DNA of 36,220 nt from an uncultured Clostridia bacterium. GTDB taxonomy: Bacteria > Bacillota > Clostridia > Oscillospirales > Ruminococcaceae. Location: contig CAMEKZ010000004.1 in assembly GCA_945921635.1 (NCBI GenBank), forward strand, positions 1 to 36,220. Reading direction: 5' to 3'. The notes beneath the pieces are model-generated. The model was not told the DNA's origin, made no database searches, and saw nothing but the letters and a program-made list of their open reading frames with translations. Below, piece by piece: positions 9,539-19,214 of the stretch (position 1 is the stretch's first letter; each line of letters starts with the position of its first letter). A program made the position numbers and the translations under genes.

Positions 9539-9567
9539 TTGAAAAATCCGAATTGTTGTACTATAAT
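9539..9567 (+). promoter_or_regulatory. Sigma-A promoter of the LacI-type regulator
   Basis: TTGAAA 9539-9544, 17-bp spacer, TATAAT 9562-9567. Confidence 0.75.
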
Positions 9568-9605
9568 ATAGAATAGAAGAACAGAGCATATAAGAGGTGT
9601 TTAAT

Positions 9606-10646
9606 TTGAAAAAAAGCAAGGTGACATTTGCGGATATAGCCGAGTACACGGGCTTTTCAAAAACAACAATTTCCCGCTATTTCAACAATCCCGACTCGCT
9701 GACTTTAGAAAATCAGGACAAAATAGCGGGAGCGCTTGAAGCGCTGGGTTATAAGGAGAATAAGCTTGCAAAGGTACTCGCCAACGGAAAGACAGAGATA
9801 GTCGGCGTGGTTATTCCTAATCTATATATGCACTACTACTCGGATATACTCAACCAGCTTATCTCCACATACGAAAAATACGGATATAAATTCATTGTGT
9901 TTGCCGGCAACGAGAATCCCGACGCAGAAAGGAAATGTATCTCGGAGCTTCTTGCATACAATATCGAGGGGCTTATTATGCTGAGCCATACAATTCCATC
10001 GGAGGAGCTGAAGACCTATAATATTCCTGTGGTGACTATTGAGCGTGAGGACAAATTTGTGTGCAGCGTGAACACCGACAACTATATGGGCGGAGTGCAG
10101 GCGGCGAGCCTGCTTGTAAAAAGCGGCTGTGATATAATTTTACACGTCAACGGCGACCTGCCCGAAGATATTCCTGCATACGGAAGAATAAAAGGCTTTC
10201 ATGAATTCTGCGAAAGCATCTGCATTGAACATCGGGTAATTCTCACCGACCTCGGCAATAATTTTGAGGAGAACTACGACCGAATACTGCACCTTTACAA
10301 CGAGCTTGAGGAAACCTATTCCGATAAGAACGTGGGCGTATTTATGCCGAATGATACCCATGCAAATATTCTGCTGAACATAATTTTCAGAAAATACGGC
10401 AGACTGCCGGAAAAATACCGTATTATCGGATTTGATAACTCTCCTATCTCTCGCGAGGCAATTATTCCTATAAGTACTATAGGGCAGCAAGTCGGAGTTA
10501 TGGCTGATGCTGCGATGGAGCTACTAACAATGCAGATAAATGAGCACAGAAAAAGAAAACCGACTCAAATCGCAGAGCCGGTACACAGGATAATTACGCC
10601 TGTGTTGATAAAAAGAGAAACGACACATTTGGAACATATCAAGTAA
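9606..10646 (+). CDS. LacI-family transcriptional regulator
   Basis: N-terminal HTH VTFADIAEYTGFSKTTISRYFN, periplasmic-binding-like effector domain; TTG start likely at 9606. Confidence 0.93.
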   Translation: MKKSKVTFADIAEYTGFSKTTISRYFNNPDSLTLENQDKIAGALEALGYKENKLAKVLANGKTEIVGVVIPNLYMHYYSDILNQLISTYEKYGYKFIVFAGNENPDAERKCISELLAYNIEGLIMLSHTIPSEELKTYNIPVVTIEREDKFVCSVNTDNYMGGVQAASLLVKSGCDIILHVNGDLPEDIPAYGRIKGFHEFCESICIEHRVILTDLGNNFEENYDRILHLYNELEETYSDKNVGVFMPNDTHANILLNIIFRKYGRLPEKYRIIGFDNSPISREAIIPISTIGQQVGVMADAAMELLTMQINEHRKRKPTQIAEPVHRIITPVLIKRETTHLEHIK

Positions 10647-10710
10647 ATTGATTTGCAATTTTGTTCTTAGCGGAGAAACAGTATGTAAATATCTCATCTT
10701 CTCTGAGTAA

Positions 10711-10783
10711 ACCCACATAATCTTATATCTTCACATAAAAAACAGGAACCGATTATCACTAACCGGTTCCTTTTTGCAGGTGC
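10711..10783 (+). repeat. Two-copy intergenic repeat with terminator-like hairpin, copy 1
   Basis: acccacataatctt...aaaaacaggaacc...ccggttcctttttgcaggtgc. Confidence 0.7.
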
Positions 10784-10902
10784 ATCAATTAATTCCGATA
10801 TTAACTTCACAATATTCCCATAGGAACATACTATCCGACCTAAGAGACTCTTATATTTTACTCTTCACTTCAATTTATTTGTTAATTCTTACGGGAAGTT
10901 AT

Positions 10903-13491
10903 TCAATCATCCGCCGAAATCGCTTCAGTCCTGTAAATAAACTTAACGCTTCCGTTCATCGTATCGGGCTTTCCGCTGAAGGTATCATAGTCCTTTCCTG
11001 CGGCAACAGTTGCCTTCAGCTTGTCGAGCAGACCTGCAATATCACCGTCCACGGCGTCAACAATTTTCTTAACCGCCTTGTCATTAAACTCGTCCATGCC
11101 GTCTTTTAACTCCTTTGAGCCGTCACGAAGCTGTTTTATACCATCGATAAGCGTTTTTACGCCGTCATTCAGCTTGTTAGCACCGTCAAGTAGCTCCCCT
11201 GCTCCGTTATCGAGCTGCTGCGTTCCAGTCGTAAGTGTGCCTACACCGTTTACGAGACTTTGCGTACCGTCCATTAACTCGCCCGCACCGCTGTCAAGTT
11301 GTCCTGCGCCGCTGCTGAGCTTATAAACTCCGTCAACAAGACTGCCAGTACCGTCCTTCAGCTCTCCTGCACCGCTGTCAAGCTGATTTACGCCGCTTAT
11401 AAGCGTATTTCCGCCGGAAGTCAGCTGTTCGGTGCCCGCTTTAAGCTGAGCTGTGCCGCTGTGCAAATCCTTTGCGCCGTTATAAAGTTCAGCCGCGCCC
11501 GATGACAAATCCTTAGAGCCGCTGTATGCCTTATCAACACCGGCGGTATACGATGTAAGACCCGTGTAAAATTCGTTGTAAGCGTCAAGCTGAGCGACAA
11601 GCTCTTGTATAGTCTTCTGACCCTCTTTGGCCGATGCAACGGCTTCATTTATCTGGGCGGTTACGGCTTCGTTGCTCATATTCTGCTCGATAAGCAGCTG
11701 CTTTTGTGCGGTCACTTTGTCGCTTATCTGCATTTTAACTGCATCTGTGTTCATCTGTGCTTCTACCGCCGCGTTTACCTGATTTTGTACAGACTGCGGG
11801 ATTTGTCCTGAGCTGACAGCGGCGCTATACTGCTCTGCGGTCATGTTATATCCGGAGGCTTTCAGCACCGCTTCAAGTACCTTTGCTTTTACTGCCTGCT
11901 CTACGCCGGCTTTTATAGTGCTTTCATTCTTGTTTACTTCCGCGGTTACCTTCTGTAAAGCAGTATTATAGGCTATATCATAGATTTTATCCTTGTCAAG
12001 CGAGCTGATGACCTTGTTAAGCTCGGTTTTATAGTTCTTTATTGTGAGTGTAGGTACATCTATACCTGCGGCTTTTATCTGCTTTTCGGCAGTAGATAGC
12101 AGAGTGACGAATACCTGCTTTGCGCCGTCATTAAGCGCACCGCTGTTTGATGACAACTGCTTCAGTCCGATTGTAAGCTGTGATGCGCCTGTGCTGAGCG
12201 ACCCCGCGCCGTTTTCAAGCTGACCTGCACCGGTATCTAAGTCAGCAGCTCCGCTGTTTAAGCTGTCTGCGCCATTTATCAGATCATTTGCGCCGCTTAC
12301 AAGAGAAGATGTTCCGTCTTTCAGTTTTATTGCGCCCTGATTAAGCGCATCTGCACCACCTGAAAGCTCGTTTATACCGCTGACCAGTTCTCCCGTGCCG
12401 TTTTTAAGCTGTGAAGCTCCGCTGTTTAGTGTGTCCGCTCCGCTTGCCAGCTCATTTGCACCGCTCGCAAGCTTACCTGTTCCGTTTTTAAGCTCTGCCG
12501 CACCCTGTACAAGTTGCTCGGTGCCGTCATAAAGCTCACCCGATTTTTCAAACAATGTTACAAGTCCGTCATACAGCTGTGACGAGCCGTCGGAGAGCTG
12601 ATTTACAGCGTCGGTAAATTCATTTATAGTGCCGTCAATATCATCCATGCTGATTTTATCGGTATCAACATCATTGAACAGCTCGGTTGTGCCGACTGTC
12701 ATGCAGGTGATAAGCTCAAAATCTTTTACATCTGCCGAAATCTCGATGTAATCCGGTATTTCAAAATCGTCCTTGTCAAGGCCTAAGTTTTCCTGCATAC
12801 CCGGCATAGCAAAGCCGATTATTGCCATTCTGTCTCCGTCGTTTAAAAGCTTGCCGTTTGTGACCTTTACATTTGAAAATCTCGAATTATCAAGAACGGT
12901 ACCCGTTACCATGAGAAAAGGAACATACATCTCCATGCTGTTGCCGTCTACTTTTACGGTGCGCTTTTCGTTGTTTATGTAGTCAAAGCGCATTGTCACC
13001 TTACCGCTCTTGCCTTTTATTTCATCAGGGGTGACTGTCTTTCCGTCAAGAGTGTATGTTATTTTCATATCAACAGGCAGCTGCTTGTCGGTCGTGCCCT
13101 GATAGTAGATGTCACTTCCGTCGGCATTCCAGATGTAGTTTTCACCACTGTTTGTAAAGGTTTCTTCTCCCTTTACATTCTTTATATCCGAAAGCGTAGT
13201 CTCATCCTCAAGCTGACTGTTTTTAGTGCCGTTTTTCAGCCAGTTGCTGACAATTACCTTTTTTGTACTGCCGTCTGCGTTTGCTATAATGTAGACGGTT
13301 TCTTCCTTTCCGTCGCTGTCTGAATTTGATTTTTCCGATATGTATGACTCTGTAGTACTGTCTGATACGGAAGATTCCGTATCACTCTGGCTTTGCACCG
13401 CAAAGGCGATAAGTCCCGATGATGTGCCTATCATTGCGGCCGCAAGCACTATTGAAACGATTTTTATAATCTTCTTTCTTATCTCTTTCAT
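10903..13491 (-). CDS. YhgE/Pip-like secreted/membrane protein with X-X-X-Leu-X-X-Gly heptad repeats
   Basis: Signal/TM N-terminus; two blocks of repeats such as LDSGAGELKDGTGSLVDGVYKL. Confidence 0.85.
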   Translation of the reverse strand: MKEIRKKIIKIVSIVLAAAMIGTSSGLIAFAVQSQSDTESSVSDSTTESYISEKSNSDSDGKEETVYIIANADGSTKKVIVSNWLKNGTKNSQLEDETTLSDIKNVKGEETFTNSGENYIWNADGSDIYYQGTTDKQLPVDMKITYTLDGKTVTPDEIKGKSGKVTMRFDYINNEKRTVKVDGNSMEMYVPFLMVTGTVLDNSRFSNVKVTNGKLLNDGDRMAIIGFAMPGMQENLGLDKDDFEIPDYIEISADVKDFELITCMTVGTTELFNDVDTDKISMDDIDGTINEFTDAVNQLSDGSSQLYDGLVTLFEKSGELYDGTEQLVQGAAELKNGTGKLASGANELASGADTLNSGASQLKNGTGELVSGINELSGGADALNQGAIKLKDGTSSLVSGANDLINGADSLNSGAADLDTGAGQLENGAGSLSTGASQLTIGLKQLSSNSGALNDGAKQVFVTLLSTAEKQIKAAGIDVPTLTIKNYKTELNKVISSLDKDKIYDIAYNTALQKVTAEVNKNESTIKAGVEQAVKAKVLEAVLKASGYNMTAEQYSAAVSSGQIPQSVQNQVNAAVEAQMNTDAVKMQISDKVTAQKQLLIEQNMSNEAVTAQINEAVASAKEGQKTIQELVAQLDAYNEFYTGLTSYTAGVDKAYSGSKDLSSGAAELYNGAKDLHSGTAQLKAGTEQLTSGGNTLISGVNQLDSGAGELKDGTGSLVDGVYKLSSGAGQLDSGAGELMDGTQSLVNGVGTLTTGTQQLDNGAGELLDGANKLNDGVKTLIDGIKQLRDGSKELKDGMDEFNDKAVKKIVDAVDGDIAGLLDKLKATVAAGKDYDTFSGKPDTMNGSVKFIYRTEAISADD

Positions 13492-15599
13492 GACTGTGTT
13501 CCTTTCTCAGTTATACTTGTTTGCTTATTATCTTTTCTAATTTTAAAGCCGAGGCTGGTATGGATAATCACCTTATCAAACAGCTTCAGCATAGCCGGAA
13601 GCAGTAAAATTACCGATACCATACTTATGATAGCACCCCTTGCCATTAGTGCGCAAAGCGAGCTTATCATATCTACGTTTGAATAAAGACCTACACCGAA
13701 GGTTGCGGCAAAAAAGCCGAGCGCGCTGACTATTATCGAAGGAATAGAGGACGAAAGCGCTAGGTAAACTGCTTCATTCTTATCGTTGCCCTTGCAGCGT
13801 TCCTTCTTGTATCTCGTGGTCATAAGTATCGCATAGTCAACCGTTGCGCCGAGCTGAATCGTGCTTATACATATCGGTGCGATAAACGCGAGCTGAGTGC
13901 CTGTGTAGAACGGTATGCCGAGATTTACGAATATCGCAAATTCTATTACCGCTACAAGTATCAGCGGCAGAGATACCGACCTAAAAACTATAAAGATAAT
14001 AAGGAATATAGCGGCGATTGAAATTATGTCAACGACCTTGAAATCTCGGTCGGTTACTTCTATCAGATCCTTTGTGCAAGGTGCCTCGCCTATCAGTATC
14101 GCCCTGTCATCGTATTTTTTGATAATACTGTTTATCTCGGCAATCTGAGCGTTTACCTCGTCGGTTGCCGTGTTATATTCCGAGCTTATCAGCATAAGCT
14201 GATAGTTTTCACTTTTAAGCGTTTTGGTAAGCTCCTCGGGTACAATCTCCGATGGTACGGCAGAGCCGATAAGAGATTCAAAGCCGAGCGCAAACCTTAC
14301 TCCGTCTACCTTTCCCACCTCATCAAGCATCTGCTTTGCCTCTTTTTGCGGCAGGTCGGAGTCGGCAAGAATCATGTGTACGGTTGACATACCGAAATCG
14401 TATTTAAGCTTTGAATTTGCTATTACAAAGTCCATGTCCTCGGGGAGCGACTGGCTTAAATCGTAATACTTCGATGTATTTGTATAGCCGTAAACCGCCG
14501 GTGTAACCAGAACAGCGAACACGATTAGGAATATCCATGAACGTTTTGTAATAAACCTTGCCACCTTGTCAAACTTCGGCATAAGCGGCTTGTGTCTGGT
14601 CTTTTCTATCGGCTTATCGAATACCAGTATAAGTGACGGCAGGATTGTTACACAGCCTATAAGTCCGAAAACAACGCCCTTTGCCATTACTATTCCGAGG
14701 TCACGGCCGAGCGTAAAGCTCATAAAGCACATGGAGAGAAATCCCGCAACCGTAGTAGTCGAGCTGCCCGCAACCGAAACAATGCTGTTTGAAATAGCGT
14801 GAGCCATAGCACGCTGTTTATCCCCGTCAAAGCGTACCTTCTGTTCATTGTAGCTGTGCCACAGGAATATCGAGTAGTCCATTGTTACACCAAGCTGCAG
14901 TATAGCAGACAGCGCCTTTGTAACATACGAAATTTCGCCTAAGAAGTAGTTGCTGCCGAGGTTGTAAAGAATAGCCATACCGATACTTACAAGGAAGATT
15001 ATCGGTATCAAAAACGAATCCATGAACAGCATCATTACGGCAACAGCCAGCACAACCGCAATTGCCACATATACCGGTTCTTCCTGCTCACACAGGTTTT
15101 TAAGGTCGGTTACCATAGCCGACATACCCGATACAAAGCATTGGTTGCTTGTTATGCTCCTTATTTCGTTTATAGCATCCATCGTTTCGTCAGCTGATGT
15201 CGATGTGTCAAAGAATACCGCCATCATTGTTGAATGGTCAGTGTTGAATATTTTGTAGAACTTATCCGGCAGTATCTCCATCGGAATCGAAATATCCGCA
15301 AGGCTGTCATACCATATAACTGAGTCAACGTGATTGACCTGCTCGATTTTTTCCTTCAGCGCCGCAGTATCCTTTGGCTCCATATCCTCTACCACTATCA
15401 TGCTGAACGCGCCTTTGCCGAAGTCCTCCAGCAGTATATCCTGACCCTGAATGGTTTCCATTGTGTCAGGCAAGTAGTTCAGCATATCGTAGTTAATTCT
15501 GGTTGCCACCATGCCCAGCACCGAGGGTATCAGCAGCACGACTGCAACTATCAGTATGATAACTCTGTGCTTGGTTATCCATTTGCCGAGTTTTATCAT
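13488..15599 (-). CDS. MMPL/RND-superfamily transporter
   Basis: 703 aa, duplicated TM architecture, LGVTMDYSIFLWHSY and LGATVDYAILMTTRYK motifs. Confidence 0.9.
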   Translation of the reverse strand: MIKLGKWITKHRVIILIVAVVLLIPSVLGMVATRINYDMLNYLPDTMETIQGQDILLEDFGKGAFSMIVVEDMEPKDTAALKEKIEQVNHVDSVIWYDSLADISIPMEILPDKFYKIFNTDHSTMMAVFFDTSTSADETMDAINEIRSITSNQCFVSGMSAMVTDLKNLCEQEEPVYVAIAVVLAVAVMMLFMDSFLIPIIFLVSIGMAILYNLGSNYFLGEISYVTKALSAILQLGVTMDYSIFLWHSYNEQKVRFDGDKQRAMAHAISNSIVSVAGSSTTTVAGFLSMCFMSFTLGRDLGIVMAKGVVFGLIGCVTILPSLILVFDKPIEKTRHKPLMPKFDKVARFITKRSWIFLIVFAVLVTPAVYGYTNTSKYYDLSQSLPEDMDFVIANSKLKYDFGMSTVHMILADSDLPQKEAKQMLDEVGKVDGVRFALGFESLIGSAVPSEIVPEELTKTLKSENYQLMLISSEYNTATDEVNAQIAEINSIIKKYDDRAILIGEAPCTKDLIEVTDRDFKVVDIISIAAIFLIIFIVFRSVSLPLILVAVIEFAIFVNLGIPFYTGTQLAFIAPICISTIQLGATVDYAILMTTRYKKERCKGNDKNEAVYLALSSSIPSIIVSALGFFAATFGVGLYSNVDMISSLCALMARGAIISMVSVILLLPAMLKLFDKVIIHTSLGFKIRKDNKQTSITEKGTQS

Positions 15600-15600
15600 T

Positions 15601-16197
15601 TTAGTCCTCCCTGTCGATTTCTATATAGATTTTATTATCGGTCTTTGCCTCTTTTTTAATAGCCTTTACTGTATAAGCGGCAATACAGATATTTGCAATT
15701 CCGTCTGCGAGTAAGGTTATTCCTAGCAGTACTGTCAAAGTAACAGCACCCTCAAACGGATTTACGAGCAACAGCAAGCCCATTATACCGATTGCTATTG
15801 AGCTTATTAAGATAACCCACCAGCGTCTTATTCCGAAGCGCTTTGCATCGACTGCAGTCTGTATCTTCATAATTCCGTCCGTCATAAAGTAAATACCCAT
15901 TATAATCGGAACAAGAGCTATTATATTGCCCGGGTGTATAACTACTACAGCGCCGAGAACTATGGCTATTATTCCGAAAGCCAGGTCAAACTGGAACGCA
16001 AGTCCGTAGGGGTCGGACGAAAAATATCCCGTGATTTTCACTATACCGAATACTATAGCGGCAATACCTAGAATATAGCATATAGCGAGCATAGAAATCT
16101 CAGGGAATATTATCAGCACAAGACCGATAACTGCGATAACCGCGCATATAGCGATATAAGCGGCTTTTGCCCTTTTGATGAATTTCATACAGGTCAC
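15601..16197 (-). CDS. DUF308/HdeD-like membrane protein
   Basis: Repeated TM hairpins, LLGITLLADGIANI, YFMTDGIMKI. Confidence 0.75.
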   Translation of the reverse strand: MTCMKFIKRAKAAYIAICAVIAVIGLVLIIFPEISMLAICYILGIAAIVFGIVKITGYFSSDPYGLAFQFDLAFGIIAIVLGAVVVIHPGNIIALVPIIMGIYFMTDGIMKIQTAVDAKRFGIRRWWVILISSIAIGIMGLLLLVNPFEGAVTLTVLLGITLLADGIANICIAAYTVKAIKKEAKTDNKIYIEIDRED

Positions 16198-16293
16198 TTT
16201 CCTTTCTTTTTCTTACAACTATATTCTATATCCATTCTTCCCTGTTCGCAACAGACAATGTTAATCGGCTGCCCAAAAATCGAACAAAAACAA

Positions 16294-16328
16294 AAAAGTG
16301 TCCGTTTTTTGAGCAAACGGGCACTTTT
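16294..16328. promoter_or_regulatory. Candidate TetR operator (inverted repeat)
   Basis: aaaagtgtccgttt ... aaacgggcactttt between the divergent TetR and DUF308 genes. Confidence 0.5.
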
Positions 16329-16337
16329 GTCTAAATA

Positions 16338-16366
16338 TTGAATTTTTTAGGCTGACGTGCTATAAT
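16338..16366 (+). promoter_or_regulatory. Promoter of the TetR regulator
   Basis: TTGAAT 16338-16343, 17-bp spacer, TATAAT 16361-16366. Confidence 0.65.
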
Positions 16367-16403
16367 TGTATCAGTAAAGAATTTCTCATTTTACGGAGGA
16401 GCC

Positions 16404-16976
16404 ATGTCAGCAATAACAAAGAGAGCTATTGAGGAGTCATTTAAAAAATTGCTCAGCGAACAGCCGCTTGATAAAATAACAGTAAAGAATATCACCGATG
16501 ACTGCGGAGTAAACCGCAACACCTTTTACTATCATTACAGCGATATATATGAGCTGCTTGAGGATATTTTCATGGAGGAAGCACAAAAAGCGATTTACAG
16601 TATGAACTCAGAGCAGTCGTGGGAAGAGGGTCTGTGCTCGGGTCTTCGCTTTGTAAAGGAAAATAAAAAGCTTATCTACCATGTGTACAACTCGCTGCAC
16701 CGAGAAACTATAGAGCGCTATCTGTACAAGGTTTCGTTTGACTATATGCTGAAATTTATTGTTCATGTCTCATCAGATTTAATTGTTGACGAGTCGGACA
16801 AGAATTTTATTGCCGCTTTCTACAAGTTTGCACTTGTCGGTATAATGCTTGACTGGCTGGAAGGCGGTATGAAAACCGAGCCCGATGAGTTGATTTCAAG
16901 GCTGTCGAAAATACTATCGGGTACTTTGCGTACTGTACTGTTGAACGCCGATAAAAGTGGGAAAAGCAATAGTTGA
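16404..16976 (+). CDS. TetR/AcrR-family transcriptional regulator
   Basis: ITVKNITDDCGVNRNTFYYHYSDIYELLEDIF HTH. Confidence 0.9.
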   Translation: MSAITKRAIEESFKKLLSEQPLDKITVKNITDDCGVNRNTFYYHYSDIYELLEDIFMEEAQKAIYSMNSEQSWEEGLCSGLRFVKENKKLIYHVYNSLHRETIERYLYKVSFDYMLKFIVHVSSDLIVDESDKNFIAAFYKFALVGIMLDWLEGGMKTEPDELISRLSKILSGTLRTVLLNADKSGKSNS

Positions 16977-17033
16977 TTCGTATCTGCCCGGAAAGCTTGG
17001 GCTACGATTTTCGGCAGCGAAACCCCTTATCCC

Positions 17034-17110
17034 ACCCACATAATTCTTGATTTCTTAGTATTTAAAAACAGGAACCTCTCATCACCGAACGGTTCCTTTT
17101 TTGCAGGTGC
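17034..17110 (+). repeat. Two-copy intergenic repeat with terminator-like hairpin, copy 2
   Basis: acccacataattctt...aaaaacaggaacc...acggttccttttttgcaggtgc. Confidence 0.7.
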
Positions 17111-17122
17111 GTCTTATAAATC

Positions 17123-17153
17123 TTGTCCGCTGTTTGTCCGCTATTTGTCCGCT
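17123..17153. repeat. Three 11-bp-spaced iteron-like repeats (ttgtccgct)
   Basis: ttgtccgct at 17123, 17134 and 17145. Confidence 0.7.
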
Positions 17154-17601
17154 AAAGCTACTAAAAAAAGCCCCGAATAACGCAAAACGGTAAAATTTGT
17201 AAAGCGCCTCAAACCTGCATGAATAAATGGTTTGCGGCAAGAGAGCGGAAGAAGCGAAAAATTAGGTTTGACTTTTTCGATTCCCGCAAGGCTCACCATT
17301 CCGCTTGCCTTTGAATATTGCTCTTTTGTAAGCAGATCTGTCACCGTTGCTCTGTATGAGGGTTCAAGCAGAGCGGAAAGAGTAAATTAAAAGTAAATTT
17401 CACTTCAAATTTCACTGTGGAATTTGACATGGAATTTACAAAGACAAATCCCCGCTATTACCAATTCAATAAAAGCAAAACAACCGCACAGAGAAAAACC
17501 ACCACGCTCTTTTCTCTAACAAACCTTCCCTTTCCGGAATTATCCCCTCATAAACTCACCTCTTTGTGATAAAATAACCTTATCTCAAGGAGGGATTTTT
17601 T

Positions 17602-17781
17602 ATGCAGAATTATGAAATGCCGATGGGATTTGGCATGGCGCTCGCGCAAAACCCCGAGGCTATGGAAAAGTTCGCAGCTCTGCCCGACAGAAAAAAGCAG
17701 GAGATTATAGCGGGCACGCACAACGTAAATTCCAAAAAAGAAATGCACCGCTATGTTGAAAACATCATAACCTCATATTGA
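17602..17781 (+). CDS. small conserved-looking protein (59 aa), absent from the supplied ORF track
   Basis: AAGGAGGG RBS then ATG; MQNYEMPMGFGMALAQNPEAMEKFAALPDRKKQEIIAGTHNVNSKKEMHRYVENIITSY*. Confidence 0.75.
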   Translation: MQNYEMPMGFGMALAQNPEAMEKFAALPDRKKQEIIAGTHNVNSKKEMHRYVENIITSY

Positions 17782-17861
17782 GCGGTCATAATCGCATAGC
17801 ATAAAACCGCCTTTTTTCGGAATGATAATGTTAATCTATTATCATGAAAGGCGGCAAATAT

Positions 17862-19166
17862 ATGAAATCATTATGGCATGAAACCGTAAACCTACCCGAA
17901 TTTCCGTCGCTAGACAGAGATATAAAAACCGATGTGCTTATTATAGGCGGCGGAATCGCGGGTATACTTACCGCGCACTTTTTACAGGAAAAGGGCGTGC
18001 CGTATGTTCTGGTCGAAAAGGACAGACTGTGCGGCAGCACCACCGGAAACACCACCGCGAAAATCACATATCAGCACGGACTTATCTACAGCAAAATCCT
18101 AAAAAGCTACGGCGCAGAAACGGCACGGATTTATCTCATGGCAAACCGTAAGGCGTTTGAAAAGTTCGCCGAGCTGTGCCGGAATATCGACTGCGATTAC
18201 GAAAAAAAGGACAATTTTGTATATTCAAAAACCGACCGTCAGAAGCTTGAGGACGAAACGGAGGCACTCAGAAAAATCGGATATGACGCCAAGTTCGCTG
18301 AAAGCACTCCCCTGCCCGTGTACACCGTAGGCGCGGTCTGCTTTAAAAATCAGGCGCAGTTTCACCCACTGAAATTTCTCTCGGCAATCGCAAAAAATCT
18401 GAATATCTACGAGCATACATTCGTAAAAGAAATGGTCGGCACATCCGCGATAACCGACAGCAGCAGGATAAAAGCCGACAAGGTTATTGTTGCAACTCAT
18501 TTTCCTTTTATAAACAAGCACGGCAGCTATTATTTAAAGCTGTATCAGCACCGTTCCTATGTACTCGCGCTCCAGAACGCGCAGGACGTAGACGGTATGT
18601 ACGTTGACGAGTGCAGATCGGGGCTTTCTTTCAGAAACTACGGTGACCTGCTCCTGCTCGGCGGCGGCGCGCACAGGACAGGAAAGGACGGCGGGAACTG
18701 GGACGAGCTGCGCCGCTTTGCCGACAGGCACTACCCGGACTGCAAAATAGAATACTCATGGGCTGCGCAGGACTGCATGAGCCTTGACGATATTCCGTAT
18801 ATCGGCAGATATTCAAAAAACACGCCCGATATGTACGTTGCGAGCGGCTTTAACAAGTGGGGCATGACCGGCTCAATGCTTGCCGCTATGCTGTTGTCGG
18901 ACATGGTGTGCGGCAGAAACAGCGACTATGCGGCGACATTCAGTCCCTCCCGCAGTATATTGAAGCCTCAGCTTTTTGTAAATGGGTTTGAAGCAACCAA
19001 AAACCTGCTCACGCCGTCTAAAAAACGCTGTCCGCACCTCGGCTGCGCGCTTAAATGGAACAATGCCGAGCATAGCTGGGACTGCGTCTGCCACGGCTCG
19101 AGGTTTGACGAAGTGGGCAGGGTGATTGATAATCCTGCTAACGGGAATATGAAGCGGGATAATTAA
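17862..19166 (+). CDS. FAD-dependent oxidoreductase (DAO/DadA-like) with C-terminal Rieske [2Fe-2S] domain
   Basis: DVLIIGGGIAGILTAHFL dinucleotide-binding motif; CPHLGCALKWN...CVCHGSRFDEVG Rieske motif. Confidence 0.92.
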   Translation: MKSLWHETVNLPEFPSLDRDIKTDVLIIGGGIAGILTAHFLQEKGVPYVLVEKDRLCGSTTGNTTAKITYQHGLIYSKILKSYGAETARIYLMANRKAFEKFAELCRNIDCDYEKKDNFVYSKTDRQKLEDETEALRKIGYDAKFAESTPLPVYTVGAVCFKNQAQFHPLKFLSAIAKNLNIYEHTFVKEMVGTSAITDSSRIKADKVIVATHFPFINKHGSYYLKLYQHRSYVLALQNAQDVDGMYVDECRSGLSFRNYGDLLLLGGGAHRTGKDGGNWDELRRFADRHYPDCKIEYSWAAQDCMSLDDIPYIGRYSKNTPDMYVASGFNKWGMTGSMLAAMLLSDMVCGRNSDYAATFSPSRSILKPQLFVNGFEATKNLLTPSKKRCPHLGCALKWNNAEHSWDCVCHGSRFDEVGRVIDNPANGNMKRDN

Positions 19167-19214
19167 CGGTCGGCAGCATTGCAAATCCAGAATTTACTAT
19201 CCTATATATAATTT

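Noticed and set aside
10990-12600. Apparent DNA tandem repeats
   Set aside because: Explained by the protein-level XXXLXXG heptads; the DNA copies are diverged and in frame.
17123-17153. Possible CRISPR-like array
   Set aside because: Unit only 9-11 bp, no spacers of CRISPR size and no cas genes.
17141-17344. 67-aa minus-strand ORF (MTDLLTKEQYSKASGMVSLAGIEKVKP...)
   Set aside because: No RBS or recognised family; its 3' end runs into the iteron-like repeats, so probably spurious or a degraded remnant.
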